Translations under genes and position numbers: made by a program | The notes under the pieces: generated by a model | Seen by the model: the letters and a program-made list of their open reading frames with translations, nothing else | What the model was told of the DNA's origin: nothing | Database searches by the model: none | DNA from: Streptomyces sulphureus DSM 40104 | GTDB lineage: Bacteria; Actinomycetota; Actinomycetes; Streptomycetales; Streptomycetaceae | Assembly (NCBI RefSeq): GCF_000381025.1 | Contig: NZ_KB905814.1 | Coordinates: forward strand, 372,001 to 436,000 | Direction: 5' to 3' | DNA length: 64,000 nucleotides | Part shown: positions 16,046 through 25,494 of the stretch, in pieces | How the letters are laid out: each line of letters opens with the position of its first letter | Position numbering within the stretch: position 1 is the stretch's first letter

Positions 16046-17131
16046 CTAGCGGGTCTGCGTCACCTTCGCGAGCGAGCGGGGCGCGTCCGGGTCCTGGCCG
16101 CGGGCGATCGTCACTTCCCAGGCGAGCATCTGGAGCGGCAGGATCTCCAGGAGTGGCTGGAGCTCTTCGGGCAGGTCGCCCGTCGGGAGCGCGAACCCGG
16201 CCGAGGCGCGGTCGACTTCGGACCGTGCGCCGATGACGACGAGGTCGGCGCCGCGGTCGCGCAGCCGGTCGAGGACGGGCTGGAGCGCCTCTCCCCCGCG
16301 TCCGTCAGTGACGACGGCGATCACGGGCGAAACGTTGTCGACCATCGCCAGCGGGCCGTGGAGAAGATCCGCTCCCGAGTAGGAGAGCGCGGGGATGTAG
16401 CTCGTCTCCATGAGCTTCAGGGCCGCCTCCTTCGCCGTCGGGTAGCCGTAGCCGCGCGAGGTGAGGACCATCCGCTCGGCGAACCGGTAGCGGGCCGCCA
16501 GCCCGCGCACCTCCGACTGCCGGGCGAGGACGGACTCCACCAGCTCCGGGAGGCCTTTCGCCGCCCGGGTGCCGTCGACACCGCGCATCCCCTCGACGAG
16601 GAGGTAGAGCGCGAGGAGTTCGGCGGTGTACGTCTTCGTCGCGGGCAGCGCCTTCTCCTCGCCCGCGTGGATGTCGACGTGGAACTCGCAGACCTCGGCG
16701 AGCGGCGATGCGGCGTTGTTGGTGACGGCGAGCGTCACCGCGCCCGACTCCCGTGCGGCGCGCGCCGAGGCGACCAGGTCGGGCGAGCCGCCGGACTGGC
16801 TGACGGTGATCACCAGGCAGTCCCGCAGGTCGGGTCGGGCCCCGTACGCCGTCGTCGTCGACATCGAGGTGAGGCCGCACGGCAGCCCCAACTCGATCTC
16901 GAGCAGGTACTTGGCGTAGAGCGCCGCGTTGTCCGAGGTACCGCGCGCGGTCAGCAGCACGAACCGCGGGTTGCGCGCCGCGACGAGCCTGGCCGTCTCG
17001 CGGATGCCCGGGGCCGCCTCCTCCAACAGCCCGCGCAGTACCGCCGGTTGCTCCGCCATCTCACCTGCCATGATCCGCCCGGGGGCGTGCGGCTCTGCGG
17101 GTTCTGAAGCCTGGGACGAGGGCTCGGTCAT
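16046..17131 (-). CDS. SIS-domain sugar-phosphate deaminase/isomerase (NagB-II/AgaS/GlmS-C type)
   Basis: 361 residues with two SIS domains, as in the isomerase half of GlmS: domain 1 has LLTARGTSDNAALYAKYLLE and TVSQSGGSPDLVAS, domain 2 has KEAALKLMETSYIPALSYSG, and the C terminus SLAKVTQTR resembles that of GlmS. The glutaminase domain is absent, so it cannot make GlcN-6-P from glutamine. Together with its place 42 nt after dasD, this suggests the catabolic direction: GlcN-6-P deamination to fructose-6-P (NagB-II activity). A classical NagB is not seen here. AGGAGG precedes the ATG at 17131. Confidence 0.82.
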   Translation of the reverse strand: MTEPSSQASEPAEPHAPGRIMAGEMAEQPAVLRGLLEEAAPGIRETARLVAARNPRFVLLTARGTSDNAALYAKYLLEIELGLPCGLTSMSTTTAYGARPDLRDCLVITVSQSGGSPDLVASARAARESGAVTLAVTNNAASPLAEVCEFHVDIHAGEEKALPATKTYTAELLALYLLVEGMRGVDGTRAAKGLPELVESVLARQSEVRGLAARYRFAERMVLTSRGYGYPTAKEAALKLMETSYIPALSYSGADLLHGPLAMVDNVSPVIAVVTDGRGGEALQPVLDRLRDRGADLVVIGARSEVDRASAGFALPTGDLPEELQPLLEILPLQMLAWEVTIARGQDPDAPRSLAKVTQTR

Positions 17132-17173
17132 GCTCTGGTGCCTCCTGGTGCGGTGGGTGGCGGACCCCTGTGC

Positions 17174-18700
17174 TCAGCGTGCGCGGGGCCCGCCTGCGAT
17201 GATCTCGGCTGCTGCGCGCCCGCAGACACGGGACGCGCCATGCGTCGCGAGGTAGAGGGCGCCCGCCTGCGGCGCCTGCGGAACCCCCATCTCCACCACG
17301 ACGGTCTCCTCGCGTGCAGCCAGGATGCCTTGAAGCGTCCGCGCCATCCACGGGTGCCTGTGCAGGTCCCGCACGACGGCGACGACGCGGCGCCCGCCCG
17401 CCTCACGGAGCACCCGCGCGCTCAGCTCCTCGGTGCCGTCGTCCGCATCGCTCGCGCTGTACGTCGCCGTCGCCGTCTCGGGGAGGAGCCGGGAGAGTTC
17501 GGCGGCCGGGCCCCAGGGGGTCTGGTCGCCCACGGCGATGTTGGCGAGCGGGGTGAAGGACGCGACGAACGGGGCCTCGGGCGGCCGGTATCCGTCGAGG
17601 CCGCTCACGGTGAGCGCTCTGCGGGCGGCGCGGAGCCCGATCTCCCTGTCCGGTTCGGGGAGCGGCGTGCGGGCGGTCTCGCGGGTCCAGGACGCCAACT
17701 CCCGTACGCGGGCCGCCGCGTCGGCGAGGCGCTCCTCCGCGAGGGCGCCCTCGCGGACCGCGTCGACGAGGGCGTCGCGCAGCCGCAGCACCGTCTCCTC
17801 GTCGGCGAGACCGCCGCCGACGCAGATCGCGTCGGCCCCGGCCGCGAGCGCGAGGACACTGCCGCGCTCGAGTCCGTACTCGGCGGAGATCGCCTTCATC
17901 TCTATGCCGTCGGTGACGACGAGGCCGCGGTGGCCGAGGCCGCCCTCCTCCTGCGGGGCGCGCAGGAGGCCGGTGAGCACGTCGGGGCTGAGGGTGCCGG
18001 GGCGCTCGGCGTCGAGTGCCGGGGAGAGGAGGTGGGCGCTCATCACGCACTTGACGCCTGCCTCGATCGCCGCGCGGAACGGGACGAGTTCGCGCCGCTG
18101 GAGCGTGTCGAGGTCGGCGTCGATGCGCGGGATGGCGTGGTGGGAGTCGACGGCGGTGTCGCCGTGCCCCGGGAAGTGCTTGACGCACGCGGCGACGCCC
18201 GCGGCTTGGAGCCCCTCGACGTAGGCGACGGTGTGCCGCGCGACGAGTTGCGGGTCGCTCCCGAAGGAGCGGACGCCGATCACCGGGTTCTCCGGGTTGG
18301 AGTTGATGTCGGCCGACGGCGCCCAGTCGAGGTCGACGCCGCACTCGGCGAGGCGCCGACCGAGTTCCTGTGCGACACCGCGGGTGAGCGCGGCGTCGTC
18401 CACCTCCCCGAGCGCCAGGTTGCCGGGGAAGGAAGAGCCGCCGCCGACCTCGAGCCTGGTGACGTCGCCTCCTTCCTCGTCGATCGCGACGAGCACCTCG
18501 GGGCGCACCTCGCGCAACCGCTCGGTGAGCGCCGCGAGTTGCTCGGCGTCACGGACGTTCCTGCCGAAGAGCCCGACGGAGGCGAGGCCCTCGTCGAGGC
18601 GGTGCAGCAGCCAGTCGGGGGGCGTACGGCCGGTGAACCCGGGCTGCAGGACGGCGAGGGCGTTCTGGGTGAGGGTGGATGTGTCGACGGTGATCGTCAT
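17174..18700 (-). CDS. dasD: Beta-N-acetylglucosaminidase, glycoside hydrolase family 3 (DasD/NagZ type)
   Basis: 508 residues from the ATG at 18700. The GH3 (NagZ) hallmarks are present: VLVAIDEEGGDVTRL, ACVKHFPGHGDTAVDSHH with the Asp-Ser-His catalytic loop, and VVTDGIEMKAI with the nucleophile Asp. A C-terminal domain of about 150 residues follows. No signal peptide, so it acts in the cytosol, splitting imported chitobiose or muropeptide fragments to GlcNAc. It lies 41 nt after dasC in the same direction and is presumably part of the das operon under DasR. Confidence 0.9.
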   Translation of the reverse strand: MTITVDTSTLTQNALAVLQPGFTGRTPPDWLLHRLDEGLASVGLFGRNVRDAEQLAALTERLREVRPEVLVAIDEEGGDVTRLEVGGGSSFPGNLALGEVDDAALTRGVAQELGRRLAECGVDLDWAPSADINSNPENPVIGVRSFGSDPQLVARHTVAYVEGLQAAGVAACVKHFPGHGDTAVDSHHAIPRIDADLDTLQRRELVPFRAAIEAGVKCVMSAHLLSPALDAERPGTLSPDVLTGLLRAPQEEGGLGHRGLVVTDGIEMKAISAEYGLERGSVLALAAGADAICVGGGLADEETVLRLRDALVDAVREGALAEERLADAAARVRELASWTRETARTPLPEPDREIGLRAARRALTVSGLDGYRPPEAPFVASFTPLANIAVGDQTPWGPAAELSRLLPETATATYSASDADDGTEELSARVLREAGGRRVVAVVRDLHRHPWMARTLQGILAAREETVVVEMGVPQAPQAGALYLATHGASRVCGRAAAEIIAGGPRAR

Positions 18701-18741
18701 GGAATGCCTATCCCTTCGGGTCTGCCAAGCTTGACCGGGCG

Positions 18742-19644
18742 CTATCCCTTGACCGCACCCGAGGTGAGGCCCGTCGCCATCTTCTTCTGCACGAGCATGA
18801 AGAAGATGACCACCGGGACGGCGACGATCACGGAGCCGGCCATCAGCCCCCCGTAGTCGGTGCCGCGGTCCGTGGTGAAGTTCATCAGCCAGACGTTGAG
18901 CGTGTACTTGTCGTTGTCCTGCAGCAGCACGTACGCGAAGAGGTACTCGTTCCAGGCCGTGATCAGCGCGAAGATCGACGCCGCGGCGAGTCCGGGCGCG
19001 AGCAGCGGGAGGATCACCCGGCGGAAGGCGCCCATGCGGCTGCATCCGTCGACCATCGCCGACTCCTCCAGCTCCCTGGGCACGTTGACGACGAAGCCGC
19101 GCACCATCCAGGTGGTGAACGGGAGCACCGAGACGAGGTAGACGATGATGACGCCCCAGTACTCGTTGGTCGCGCCGAGGTTGTTGAGCTGCACGTAGAT
19201 CGGGATGAGCATCGCCGTCGGCGGCAGCATCTGGACCAGGATCAGCACCATCATGAACGGGCGCCGCCCGACGAAGTTGAACCGTCCGATGGCGAAGGCG
19301 GCGATGGTGCCGATGACGAGCGCGCCGAGGACGGAGGTGACGCAGATGATCAGGCTCGACTGGATCGCGGTCCAGAAGAAGCGTGTCTCGGTCGCGCGGA
19401 CGAAGTTGTCGAAGGTGAACGAGCTCGGCCAGAGCGTCTGGTCGTAGGAGCGGATCTCCCGGTTCGGCCGGAAGGCGCTCACCAGCAGCCAGTAGACGGG
19501 AAAGGCCATCACCGCGAAGGCGACGAGGCCGAGGACGTCGTACCCGAAGCGGTGCTTCTTGCGGTCGGGCTGGAAGGACTTGCGGGCCGCCGGGCGCTCC
19601 GTCCCGGCGTCCGGCTTCGGCGCCGTTGCGTTGGCGGCACTCAT
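18742..19644 (-). CDS. dasC: ABC transporter permease DasC
   Basis: 300 residues with six membrane segments and the binding-protein-dependent permease loop EESAMVDGCSRMGAFRRVILPLLAPG (EAA motif). The N terminus before the first helix is cytosolic and rich in Ala, Pro and Lys. The ATG overlaps the dasB stop (ATGA), indicating coupling. With DasB it forms the membrane channel for N,N'-diacetylchitobiose. No ATPase gene is present in the cluster; the shared MsiK ATPase encoded elsewhere in Streptomyces usually energises such systems. Confidence 0.93.
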   Translation of the reverse strand: MSAANATAPKPDAGTERPAARKSFQPDRKKHRFGYDVLGLVAFAVMAFPVYWLLVSAFRPNREIRSYDQTLWPSSFTFDNFVRATETRFFWTAIQSSLIICVTSVLGALVIGTIAAFAIGRFNFVGRRPFMMVLILVQMLPPTAMLIPIYVQLNNLGATNEYWGVIIVYLVSVLPFTTWMVRGFVVNVPRELEESAMVDGCSRMGAFRRVILPLLAPGLAAASIFALITAWNEYLFAYVLLQDNDKYTLNVWLMNFTTDRGTDYGGLMAGSVIVAVPVVIFFMLVQKKMATGLTSGAVKG

Positions 19645-20660
19645 TCGACCTCCCCTGTCTTGAGAAGCTGGCGCAGGTAGTACACGGCGACACCGGCGAG
19701 CAGCAGGACGGTGATGAGCGCGATGGCGGTGCCCTGGCTGAACGACGAGCTCTCGAACGCCTTCTGGAAGGAGTAGATGCCGAGCAGTTGGTACTCCGGC
19801 TCCGGCTTGTTGGCGCGCATCAGGAAGACCTGGCCGAAGATGTTGAAGTCCCAGATCACCGAGAGCGTCGCGACCATCTGGAAGACCGGCTTGATCACCG
19901 GGAAGACGACGTGCCGGAAGACGCCGAACGAGCCCGCGCCGTCGAGTTGGGCCGCCTCCTCCAACTCCCTGGGCACCTGGGTGAGCGCCGCGTAGAGGGT
20001 GATCACGACGAAGGGGACGGCGCCCCAGATCACCACGGCGGCGATGATGGTGAAGCCCTGCCACGGGTTGATGAACCAGTTGTGACCCTGGAAGTCGACA
20101 CCGGGGAGCTTGCTGAGAAGGGAGTTGGCGACGCCGTAGTCGCTGTCGGCGAACCATCGGAAGACCGACGTCGCCACGAGCAGCGGCATCGACCAGGCGG
20201 CGACGAGCGCGCCGGTGAGCAGCAGCCGCACCCAGGTCGACATGCGCTGCATCAGCATGGCGAGCCCGAGCCCGACGAGCATGGTGGCGCCCACGCAGAC
20301 CACCATGAAGAGCACCGTGCGCCCCGTGACCGACCAGAACTGGGAGTCCCCGAGGACGTTGGCGAACTGCTCGAAGCCGACCCAGGGTGGCGAGTCACCG
20401 CTCCACAGCTCGCGCCTCCCCATGTCCTGGAAGGACATGATCACGGTCTTCACCAGCGGCCAGGCGAACACCGCGCCGATGGCGACGATCGCCGGAGCGA
20501 TCAGCAGGTAGGGCAGGGGTACGGCTGAAATCCCCCTGCGCTTGGGGCCGTTGCTGCTCGGCCCCTCGTGCCGCGCCTGGTCCCCCGGGCGCCCCCCGGA
20601 GCTGTTCCGGGGGGCTTCCTCCGGGGCGGCGACACCGGTCTTGGCTGTGTCGGCGCTCAC
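19641..20660 (-). CDS. dasB: ABC transporter permease DasB
   Basis: 339 residues from the GTG at 20660. After a 60-residue polar lead (rich in Pro, Gly, Ser) come six membrane segments and the EAA loop LEEAAQLDGAGSFGVFRHVVFP. It pairs with DasC. The stop overlaps the dasC start by four bases, and the gene begins 25 nt after the dasA stop, so dasABC is one transcription unit. Confidence 0.92.
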   Translation of the reverse strand: MSADTAKTGVAAPEEAPRNSSGGRPGDQARHEGPSSNGPKRRGISAVPLPYLLIAPAIVAIGAVFAWPLVKTVIMSFQDMGRRELWSGDSPPWVGFEQFANVLGDSQFWSVTGRTVLFMVVCVGATMLVGLGLAMLMQRMSTWVRLLLTGALVAAWSMPLLVATSVFRWFADSDYGVANSLLSKLPGVDFQGHNWFINPWQGFTIIAAVVIWGAVPFVVITLYAALTQVPRELEEAAQLDGAGSFGVFRHVVFPVIKPVFQMVATLSVIWDFNIFGQVFLMRANKPEPEYQLLGIYSFQKAFESSSFSQGTAIALITVLLLAGVAVYYLRQLLKTGEVE

Positions 20661-20685
20661 TACGCAGACCTTCCGCTCGGATCGC

Positions 20686-21984
20686 TCAGGCTTCGTTGTT
20701 GATGAGTTCGTCGATCTTCTTGTCGGCCTTCTTCGCCGCGGCCTCGACGGACTCACCCTTGACGATGGAGACCAGCATGTTGGTGAGCACGTTCTGCTTC
20801 TCGACGGCCGTCCAGCCGGGGGCGATCGGCGTGAACCAGGCGTACGGGACCGCCTTCGCCGCCGCCTCGGTCTCCGGGTCCTTCTTCAGCGGCTCGAGCT
20901 GCGCGGTGTTGTTCGGCAGGATCTTCTTCTTCGCCAGCACCTTCATCGAGTCGGCGCTGGTGTACATCGAAATCCAGTCCTCCGCGAGATCCTGCACCTC
21001 GGACTTCTCGACGATGCCGAGGTCGGAGCCGCCGATGAAGGAGGGCAGCGGCTTGTCACCGGGGCCCGGCATCACCGCGGTGCCGATCTTGTCCTTGAGC
21101 TTCGGGTTGCCGGACTCGCCTTCGACGACGCTGCCCGCCTCCCAGCCGTTGCCGTAGATCATGGCCGCCTTCTCGTTGGCCATCACGTTGGCGTGGTCCT
21201 GCTCGTCCTTGGTCCGGTCGGCGTGGTTGTACTTGTTGACGAGCTTCATGAAGTGCTTGAGGCCCTTGACGGACTCGGGCTTGCTGAGCGCGCCCTTGAA
21301 CTCCTTGCTGCCGTCGTCGTATTCGGCGATGGTGCCGCCGAAGGCGTGGACGTACGACATCGCCGCGTACCAGTACTTGCCGGGGAGGTAGAGCGGTGAG
21401 AACGCCTTGTCCGAGCCGTACTCCTGCTGGAGCTTGTCGAGCGCGGAGGTGAGTTTCTCCTCGCTCTCCGGCACGTCCTCGGAGCCGGTCGCCTTCTTGA
21501 ACATGTCCTTGTTGTGGATGGCGACGCGCGCTCCGGCGTAATAGGGCACGCAGTACTGCTTCTTCTCGTACGTGCAGGTGTCCTTGAGCCCCTGGATCCA
21601 ACTGTCCGAGTTCTCGTACTTCTTGGGGTCGATCTCGGCGAGGGCCCCGTTGAGGATGTACGTCATGGTCTCGGTGTTGCCGAGTTCGACGACGTCGGGG
21701 AACTTGTCACCGCCGAGCGCCGCGTCGAGCTTCTTGGTCTTGTCGCCCCACTGCTGGAACTGGACCTTCACCTTGACCTTGGGGTACTTCTTCTTGAACT
21801 GCTTGTTGACGTCCTTGACCAGCTCGGGCCAGGTGGATTCGGCGTCGTTCATCAGCCACACGGTCAGCGTCTCGTCGCGGTCCTTCGGGGCCTTCGCCGA
21901 GGCGCCCCCTTCGTCCGAACCGCACGCCGCCACCCCTGCGATCATGGATGCCACACCGACTGCCGCTATCAGCTTGCGCTTCAC
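20686..21984 (-). CDS. dasA: Chitobiose-binding lipoprotein DasA
   Basis: 432 residues from the GTG at 21984, preceded by GAGGAGGGTGGC. The signal peptide ends in the lipobox VAAC with Cys21, and the mature protein is a family 1 extracellular solute-binding protein (ETLTVWLMNDAESTW, PDVVELGNTETMTYILNG). DasA captures N,N'-diacetylchitobiose outside the cell and hands it to DasBC. Control by DasR is shown by two operator-like palindromes and a TTGACA -35 element upstream. Confidence 0.93.
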   Translation of the reverse strand: MKRKLIAAVGVASMIAGVAACGSDEGGASAKAPKDRDETLTVWLMNDAESTWPELVKDVNKQFKKKYPKVKVKVQFQQWGDKTKKLDAALGGDKFPDVVELGNTETMTYILNGALAEIDPKKYENSDSWIQGLKDTCTYEKKQYCVPYYAGARVAIHNKDMFKKATGSEDVPESEEKLTSALDKLQQEYGSDKAFSPLYLPGKYWYAAMSYVHAFGGTIAEYDDGSKEFKGALSKPESVKGLKHFMKLVNKYNHADRTKDEQDHANVMANEKAAMIYGNGWEAGSVVEGESGNPKLKDKIGTAVMPGPGDKPLPSFIGGSDLGIVEKSEVQDLAEDWISMYTSADSMKVLAKKKILPNNTAQLEPLKKDPETEAAAKAVPYAWFTPIAPGWTAVEKQNVLTNMLVSIVKGESVEAAAKKADKKIDELINNEA

Positions 21985-22084
21985 GCCACCCTCCTCGGGG
22001 ATGCCCGAAACCCCCCGCCTCGGCGAACGGCTGCCGCACGGCAGTCAGTTGGTGCGTGATGCGCCTGGGCCGGGATTGGACTTT

Positions 22085-22100
22085 AATGGTTTAGACCAGT
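22085..22100. promoter_or_regulatory. DasR operator (dre), site 1, dasA-dasR intergenic
   Basis: AATGGTTTAGACCAGT matches the DasR consensus TGGTCTAGACCA in all but one core base. It lies about 100 bp upstream of the dasA start. Confidence 0.8.
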
Positions 22101-22108
22101 GCCCGCAG

Positions 22109-22124
22109 CTTGGCCTAGACCTAT
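22109..22124. promoter_or_regulatory. DasR operator (dre), site 2, dasA-dasR intergenic
   Basis: CTTGGCCTAGACCTAT carries the central CTAGACC half with a weaker left half. It falls directly downstream of the minus-strand -35 hexamer TTGACA at 22130-22135, so a bound repressor would cover the dasA promoter. Confidence 0.7.
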
Positions 22125-22129
22125 AGGGG

Positions 22130-22135
22130 TGTCAA
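22130..22135 (-). promoter_or_regulatory. Probable -35 element of dasA
   Basis: TTGACA read on the minus strand. The -10 partner about 17 nt downstream is poor (CAAGCT region), and dre site 2 occupies the spacer. Confidence 0.45.
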
Positions 22136-22247
22136 CGGTGTATAAAGCTCGCTGTCGCTTCCGTTATCGGAACGACACCTGAGCTGGGACGCCTCGCGGG
22201 TTCTGGCCCGTGGCACCATGTGAGCCGCTATGTACACGGAGGAGCCG

Positions 22248-23126
22248 GTGACGGCAGCGCGACGCAAGACCCAGGGGCGTGCAGCGAGTTCGGAGGGACC
22301 CGACACGTCAGGCCGGTCCCCGAGCACCCCTGCCGACGCCTCCTCCGAGCCGGCCCCCGGCGGCCGCACCGCGCGCGTTCCGAAGTACTACCGACTCAAG
22401 CGCCACCTGCTGGAAATGACGGAGACGATGCCGCCCGGCACCCCCGTCCCGCCCGAACGCGCCCTCGCCACCGAGTTCGACACCTCGCGGACGACGGTGC
22501 GCCAGGCGCTCCAGGAGCTCGTCGTCGAGGGGAGACTCGAACGCATCCAGGGGAAAGGCACCTTCGTCGCAAAGCCGAAGGTCTCCCAGGCGCTCCAACT
22601 CACCTCGTACACCGAGGACATGCGCGCCCAGGGCCTCGAACCCACCTCGCAGCTCCTCGACCTCGGGTACGTCACCGCCGACGACCGCCTCGCCGGCCTC
22701 CTCGACGTCCCGGCCGGCGGCCGCGTCCTGCGGATCGAGCGGCTGCGGATCGCCAGCGGGGAGCCGATGGCGATCGAGACGACCCACCTCTCGCAGAAGC
22801 GCTTTCCCGCGCTCCGGCGCAGCCTGGTGAAGTACACCTCCCTCTACACGGCGTTGGCCGAGGTCTACGGCGTCCACCTCGCCGAGGCAGCCGAGACGAT
22901 CGAGACCTCCCTCGCGACGCCGCGCGAGGCGTCGCTCCTCGGCACCGACGTCGGGCTGCCGATGCTGCTGCTGTCGCGGCACTCCAGGGACACCTCCGGC
23001 GAGCCCGTCGAGTGGGTCCGCTCGGTCTACAGGGGCGACCGCTACAAGTTCACCGCGACGCTGCAGCGGCCGCCGGGCGAGGCGCACTTCGGCGTCCGCG
23101 GCCCCGAACCGGGCGCGCACGCCTGA
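22248..23126 (+). CDS. dasR: GntR/HutC-family repressor DasR
   Basis: 292 residues from the GTG at 22248, which has GGAGGAG 5 nt upstream; an ATG at 22230 without a site is the alternative. After a disordered lead of about 40 residues comes the winged HTH ([15 protein letters not shown], then [34 protein letters not shown]) and a UTRA effector domain ([18 protein letters not shown], then [16 protein letters not shown]). DasR senses GlcN-6-P and related phosphosugars and represses amino-sugar uptake genes, and in S. coelicolor also development and antibiotics. It is divergent from dasA, as in other streptomycetes. Confidence 0.95.
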   Translation: MTAARRKTQGRAASSEGPDTSGRSPSTPADASSEPAPGGRTARVPKYYRLKRHLLEMTETMPPGTPVPPERALATEFDTSRTTVRQALQELVVEGRLERIQGKGTFVAKPKVSQALQLTSYTEDMRAQGLEPTSQLLDLGYVTADDRLAGLLDVPAGGRVLRIERLRIASGEPMAIETTHLSQKRFPALRRSLVKYTSLYTALAEVYGVHLAEAAETIETSLATPREASLLGTDVGLPMLLLSRHSRDTSGEPVEWVRSVYRGDRYKFTATLQRPPGEAHFGVRGPEPGAHA

Positions 23127-23328
23127 ACGGTGCCGCGCCTGTGCCGCGAACACCCTGCCGACCGGCGGAAGTTCCCTGCGCCACGGTATAGCGTTGATCT
23201 TCGCGCTGTTCTACGGTCCTTGCCGGACAAGCCGATCCACCGCCCCGCGAGGCCGGCAGCGACACCGGGCGCCTGCCCGCCGGCCGCGGCCCCGACGGGC
23301 GGTGCCGCGCCGACGGGAGGACGACCGG

Positions 23329-25494
23329 GTGCGCACTGTAAGACCACGTTCCGTCATCATATGGACGGCCGTAGCGCTCGTGGGCGCCGTCGGCTGGGCC
23401 ATGCTCGCGCTCGCCCGCGGCGAGGAGGTGTCGGCGGTCTGGATGGTGGCCGCCGCGCTCGGCTCGTACGCCATCGGATACCGCTTCTACTCGCGCTTCA
23501 TCGCCAAAAAGGTGCTGAAGGTCGACAAGAACCGGGCGACGCCCGCCGAACGCCTCAACAACGGCGTCGACTTCCACCCCACCGACCGCAGGGTGCTCGT
23601 CGGCCACCACTTCGCGGCGATCGCCGGAGCGGGACCGCTCGTCGGGCCCGTGCTCGCGGCGCAGATGGGGTATCTGCCGGGGACGATCTGGATCGTCGCC
23701 GGTGTGATCCTCGCCGGGGCCGTCCAGGACATGGTGACGCTCTTCTTCTCGATGCGCCGCGACGGGAAGTCGCTCGGGCAGATGGCGCGCGAGGAGATCG
23801 GACCCGTGGGGGGTGCGGCGGCGCTCGTCGCCGTCCTCGCGATCATGATCATTCTGCTGGCGGTGCTGGCGCTCGTCGTCGTCGAGGCGCTCGCGGAGTC
23901 GCCCTGGGGAACCTTCTCCATCGGCATGACGATCCCGATCGCCCTCTTCATGGGGTTCTATCTGCGAGTGCTGCGGCCGGGGCGGGTCACCGAGGTGTCG
24001 CTGATCGGGATCGCGCTGCTGCTGCTCGCGCTCGTCGCGGGCCGGTGGGTCGCCGAGTCCTCGTGGGCCGACACCTTCACCCTCTCCCCCGGCACGCTCG
24101 TCATCTGGATTCTCGTCTACAGCGTGATCGCCTCGGTGCTGCCGGTGTGGATGCTGCTGGCACCGCGCGACTACCTCTCGACGTTCATGAAGGTCGGGAC
24201 GATCGGCCTCCTCGCCATCGGCGTCCTGGTGACGCTGCCGACGCTGAAGATGGAGGGCATCACCGACTTCGCCTCCGTCGGCGACGGGCCCGTCTTCGCC
24301 GGCTCGCTCTTCCCCTTCGTCTTCATCACGATCGCGTGCGGCGCGCTCTCCGGGTTCCACGCGCTGATCTCCTCCGGCACCACTCCGAAGATGGTGCAGA
24401 AGGAGACGCAGATCCGCATGATCGGCTACGGGTCGATGCTGATGGAGTCCTTCGTCGCGATCATGGCGATGGTCGCGGCCTGCATCATCGACCCCGGCCT
24501 CTACTTCTCGATGAACGCGCCGGCAGGCGTGATCGGGGACAACGTGCAGGCCGCGTCCGAGGCGGTGGCGAACTTCGGCTACACGATCTCGCCCGAGGAA
24601 CTCGCCGCAGCGGCAAAGGCCGTCGAGGAGAGTTCGCTGCTGTCGCGGACGGGCGGCGCCCCGACGCTGGCGATCGGCGTCTCGGAGATCTTCTCGCAGG
24701 TGTTCGGCGGCGCGGGGATGAAGGCGTTCTGGTATCACTTCGCCATCATGTTCGAGGCGCTCTTCATCCTCACCGCGCTCGACGCGGGCACCAGGGTGGG
24801 TCGCTTCATGCTCCAGGACATGCTCGGCAACGTCATCAAGCCCTTCCGCAGGGTGAGTTGGCTGCCCGGCATCTGGATCTGCTCCGCCGCGATCGTCGCC
24901 GTCTGGGGGTACTTCCTCTGGGTCGGCGTCCACGAACCGCTCGGCGGGATCAACCAGCTCTTCCCGCTCTTCGGCATCGCCAACCAGTTGCTCGCCGCCG
25001 TCGCGCTCGCCGTCTGCACGACGCTGCTGATCAAGTCGGGACGGCTCAAGTGGGCCTGGGTCACGGGCATTCCGCTCGCCTGGGACACCGTGGTGACGCT
25101 CACCGCGAGCTGGCAGAAGGTCTTCTCCGGCGACCCGGCGGTCGGCTTCTTCCAGCAGCGCGCCGACTACCAGGCGGCGATCGAGCGCGGCGAGGTCCTC
25201 GCGCCCGCGAAGTCGATGGACGACATGCACACCGTCGTCACCAACTCCACGGTCACCGGCACCCTCGCCGCCCTCTTCGCCGTACTGGTGATCCTCGTCC
25301 TCGCCGACTGCACCCGCGTCTGCATCAAGGCGATCCGCAACCCGGCGGGTACGACGCTCCACGAGGCGCCCTACGAGCAGTCGAAGCTGGTGGCCCCCGC
25401 CGGACTCATCGCGACGAAGGAGGAGAAGGAGGAGCTCGCCGCCGTCGGCACCGGCTCGCCCGAGGGAAGCGAGAAGAGGGGAGAGAGCGGATGA
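23329..25494 (+). CDS. cstA: CstA-family carbon starvation/peptide or pyruvate transporter
   Basis: 721 residues from the GTG at 23329, with GGGAGG upstream. At least fifteen membrane segments are evident. Family signatures include HHFAAIAGAGPLVGPVLAAQMGYLP, FVFITIACGALSGFHALISSGTTPK and LFGIANQLLAAVAL. In enteric bacteria CstA and BtsT take up peptides or pyruvate on starvation. The stop overlaps the next gene's start (ATGA), matching the conserved cstA-ybdD pairing. No dre site is seen upstream although dasR is adjacent. Confidence 0.93.
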   Translation: MRTVRPRSVIIWTAVALVGAVGWAMLALARGEEVSAVWMVAAALGSYAIGYRFYSRFIAKKVLKVDKNRATPAERLNNGVDFHPTDRRVLVGHHFAAIAGAGPLVGPVLAAQMGYLPGTIWIVAGVILAGAVQDMVTLFFSMRRDGKSLGQMAREEIGPVGGAAALVAVLAIMIILLAVLALVVVEALAESPWGTFSIGMTIPIALFMGFYLRVLRPGRVTEVSLIGIALLLLALVAGRWVAESSWADTFTLSPGTLVIWILVYSVIASVLPVWMLLAPRDYLSTFMKVGTIGLLAIGVLVTLPTLKMEGITDFASVGDGPVFAGSLFPFVFITIACGALSGFHALISSGTTPKMVQKETQIRMIGYGSMLMESFVAIMAMVAACIIDPGLYFSMNAPAGVIGDNVQAASEAVANFGYTISPEELAAAAKAVEESSLLSRTGGAPTLAIGVSEIFSQVFGGAGMKAFWYHFAIMFEALFILTALDAGTRVGRFMLQDMLGNVIKPFRRVSWLPGIWICSAAIVAVWGYFLWVGVHEPLGGINQLFPLFGIANQLLAAVALAVCTTLLIKSGRLKWAWVTGIPLAWDTVVTLTASWQKVFSGDPAVGFFQQRADYQAAIERGEVLAPAKSMDDMHTVVTNSTVTGTLAALFAVLVILVLADCTRVCIKAIRNPAGTTLHEAPYEQSKLVAPAGLIATKEEKEELAAVGTGSPEGSEKRGESG

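Noticed and set aside
23050..25362. Long minus-strand open frame (770 codons) antisense to cstA
   Set aside because: Arg/Asp/Glu/His-rich translation with no domain; explained by codon bias of cstA.
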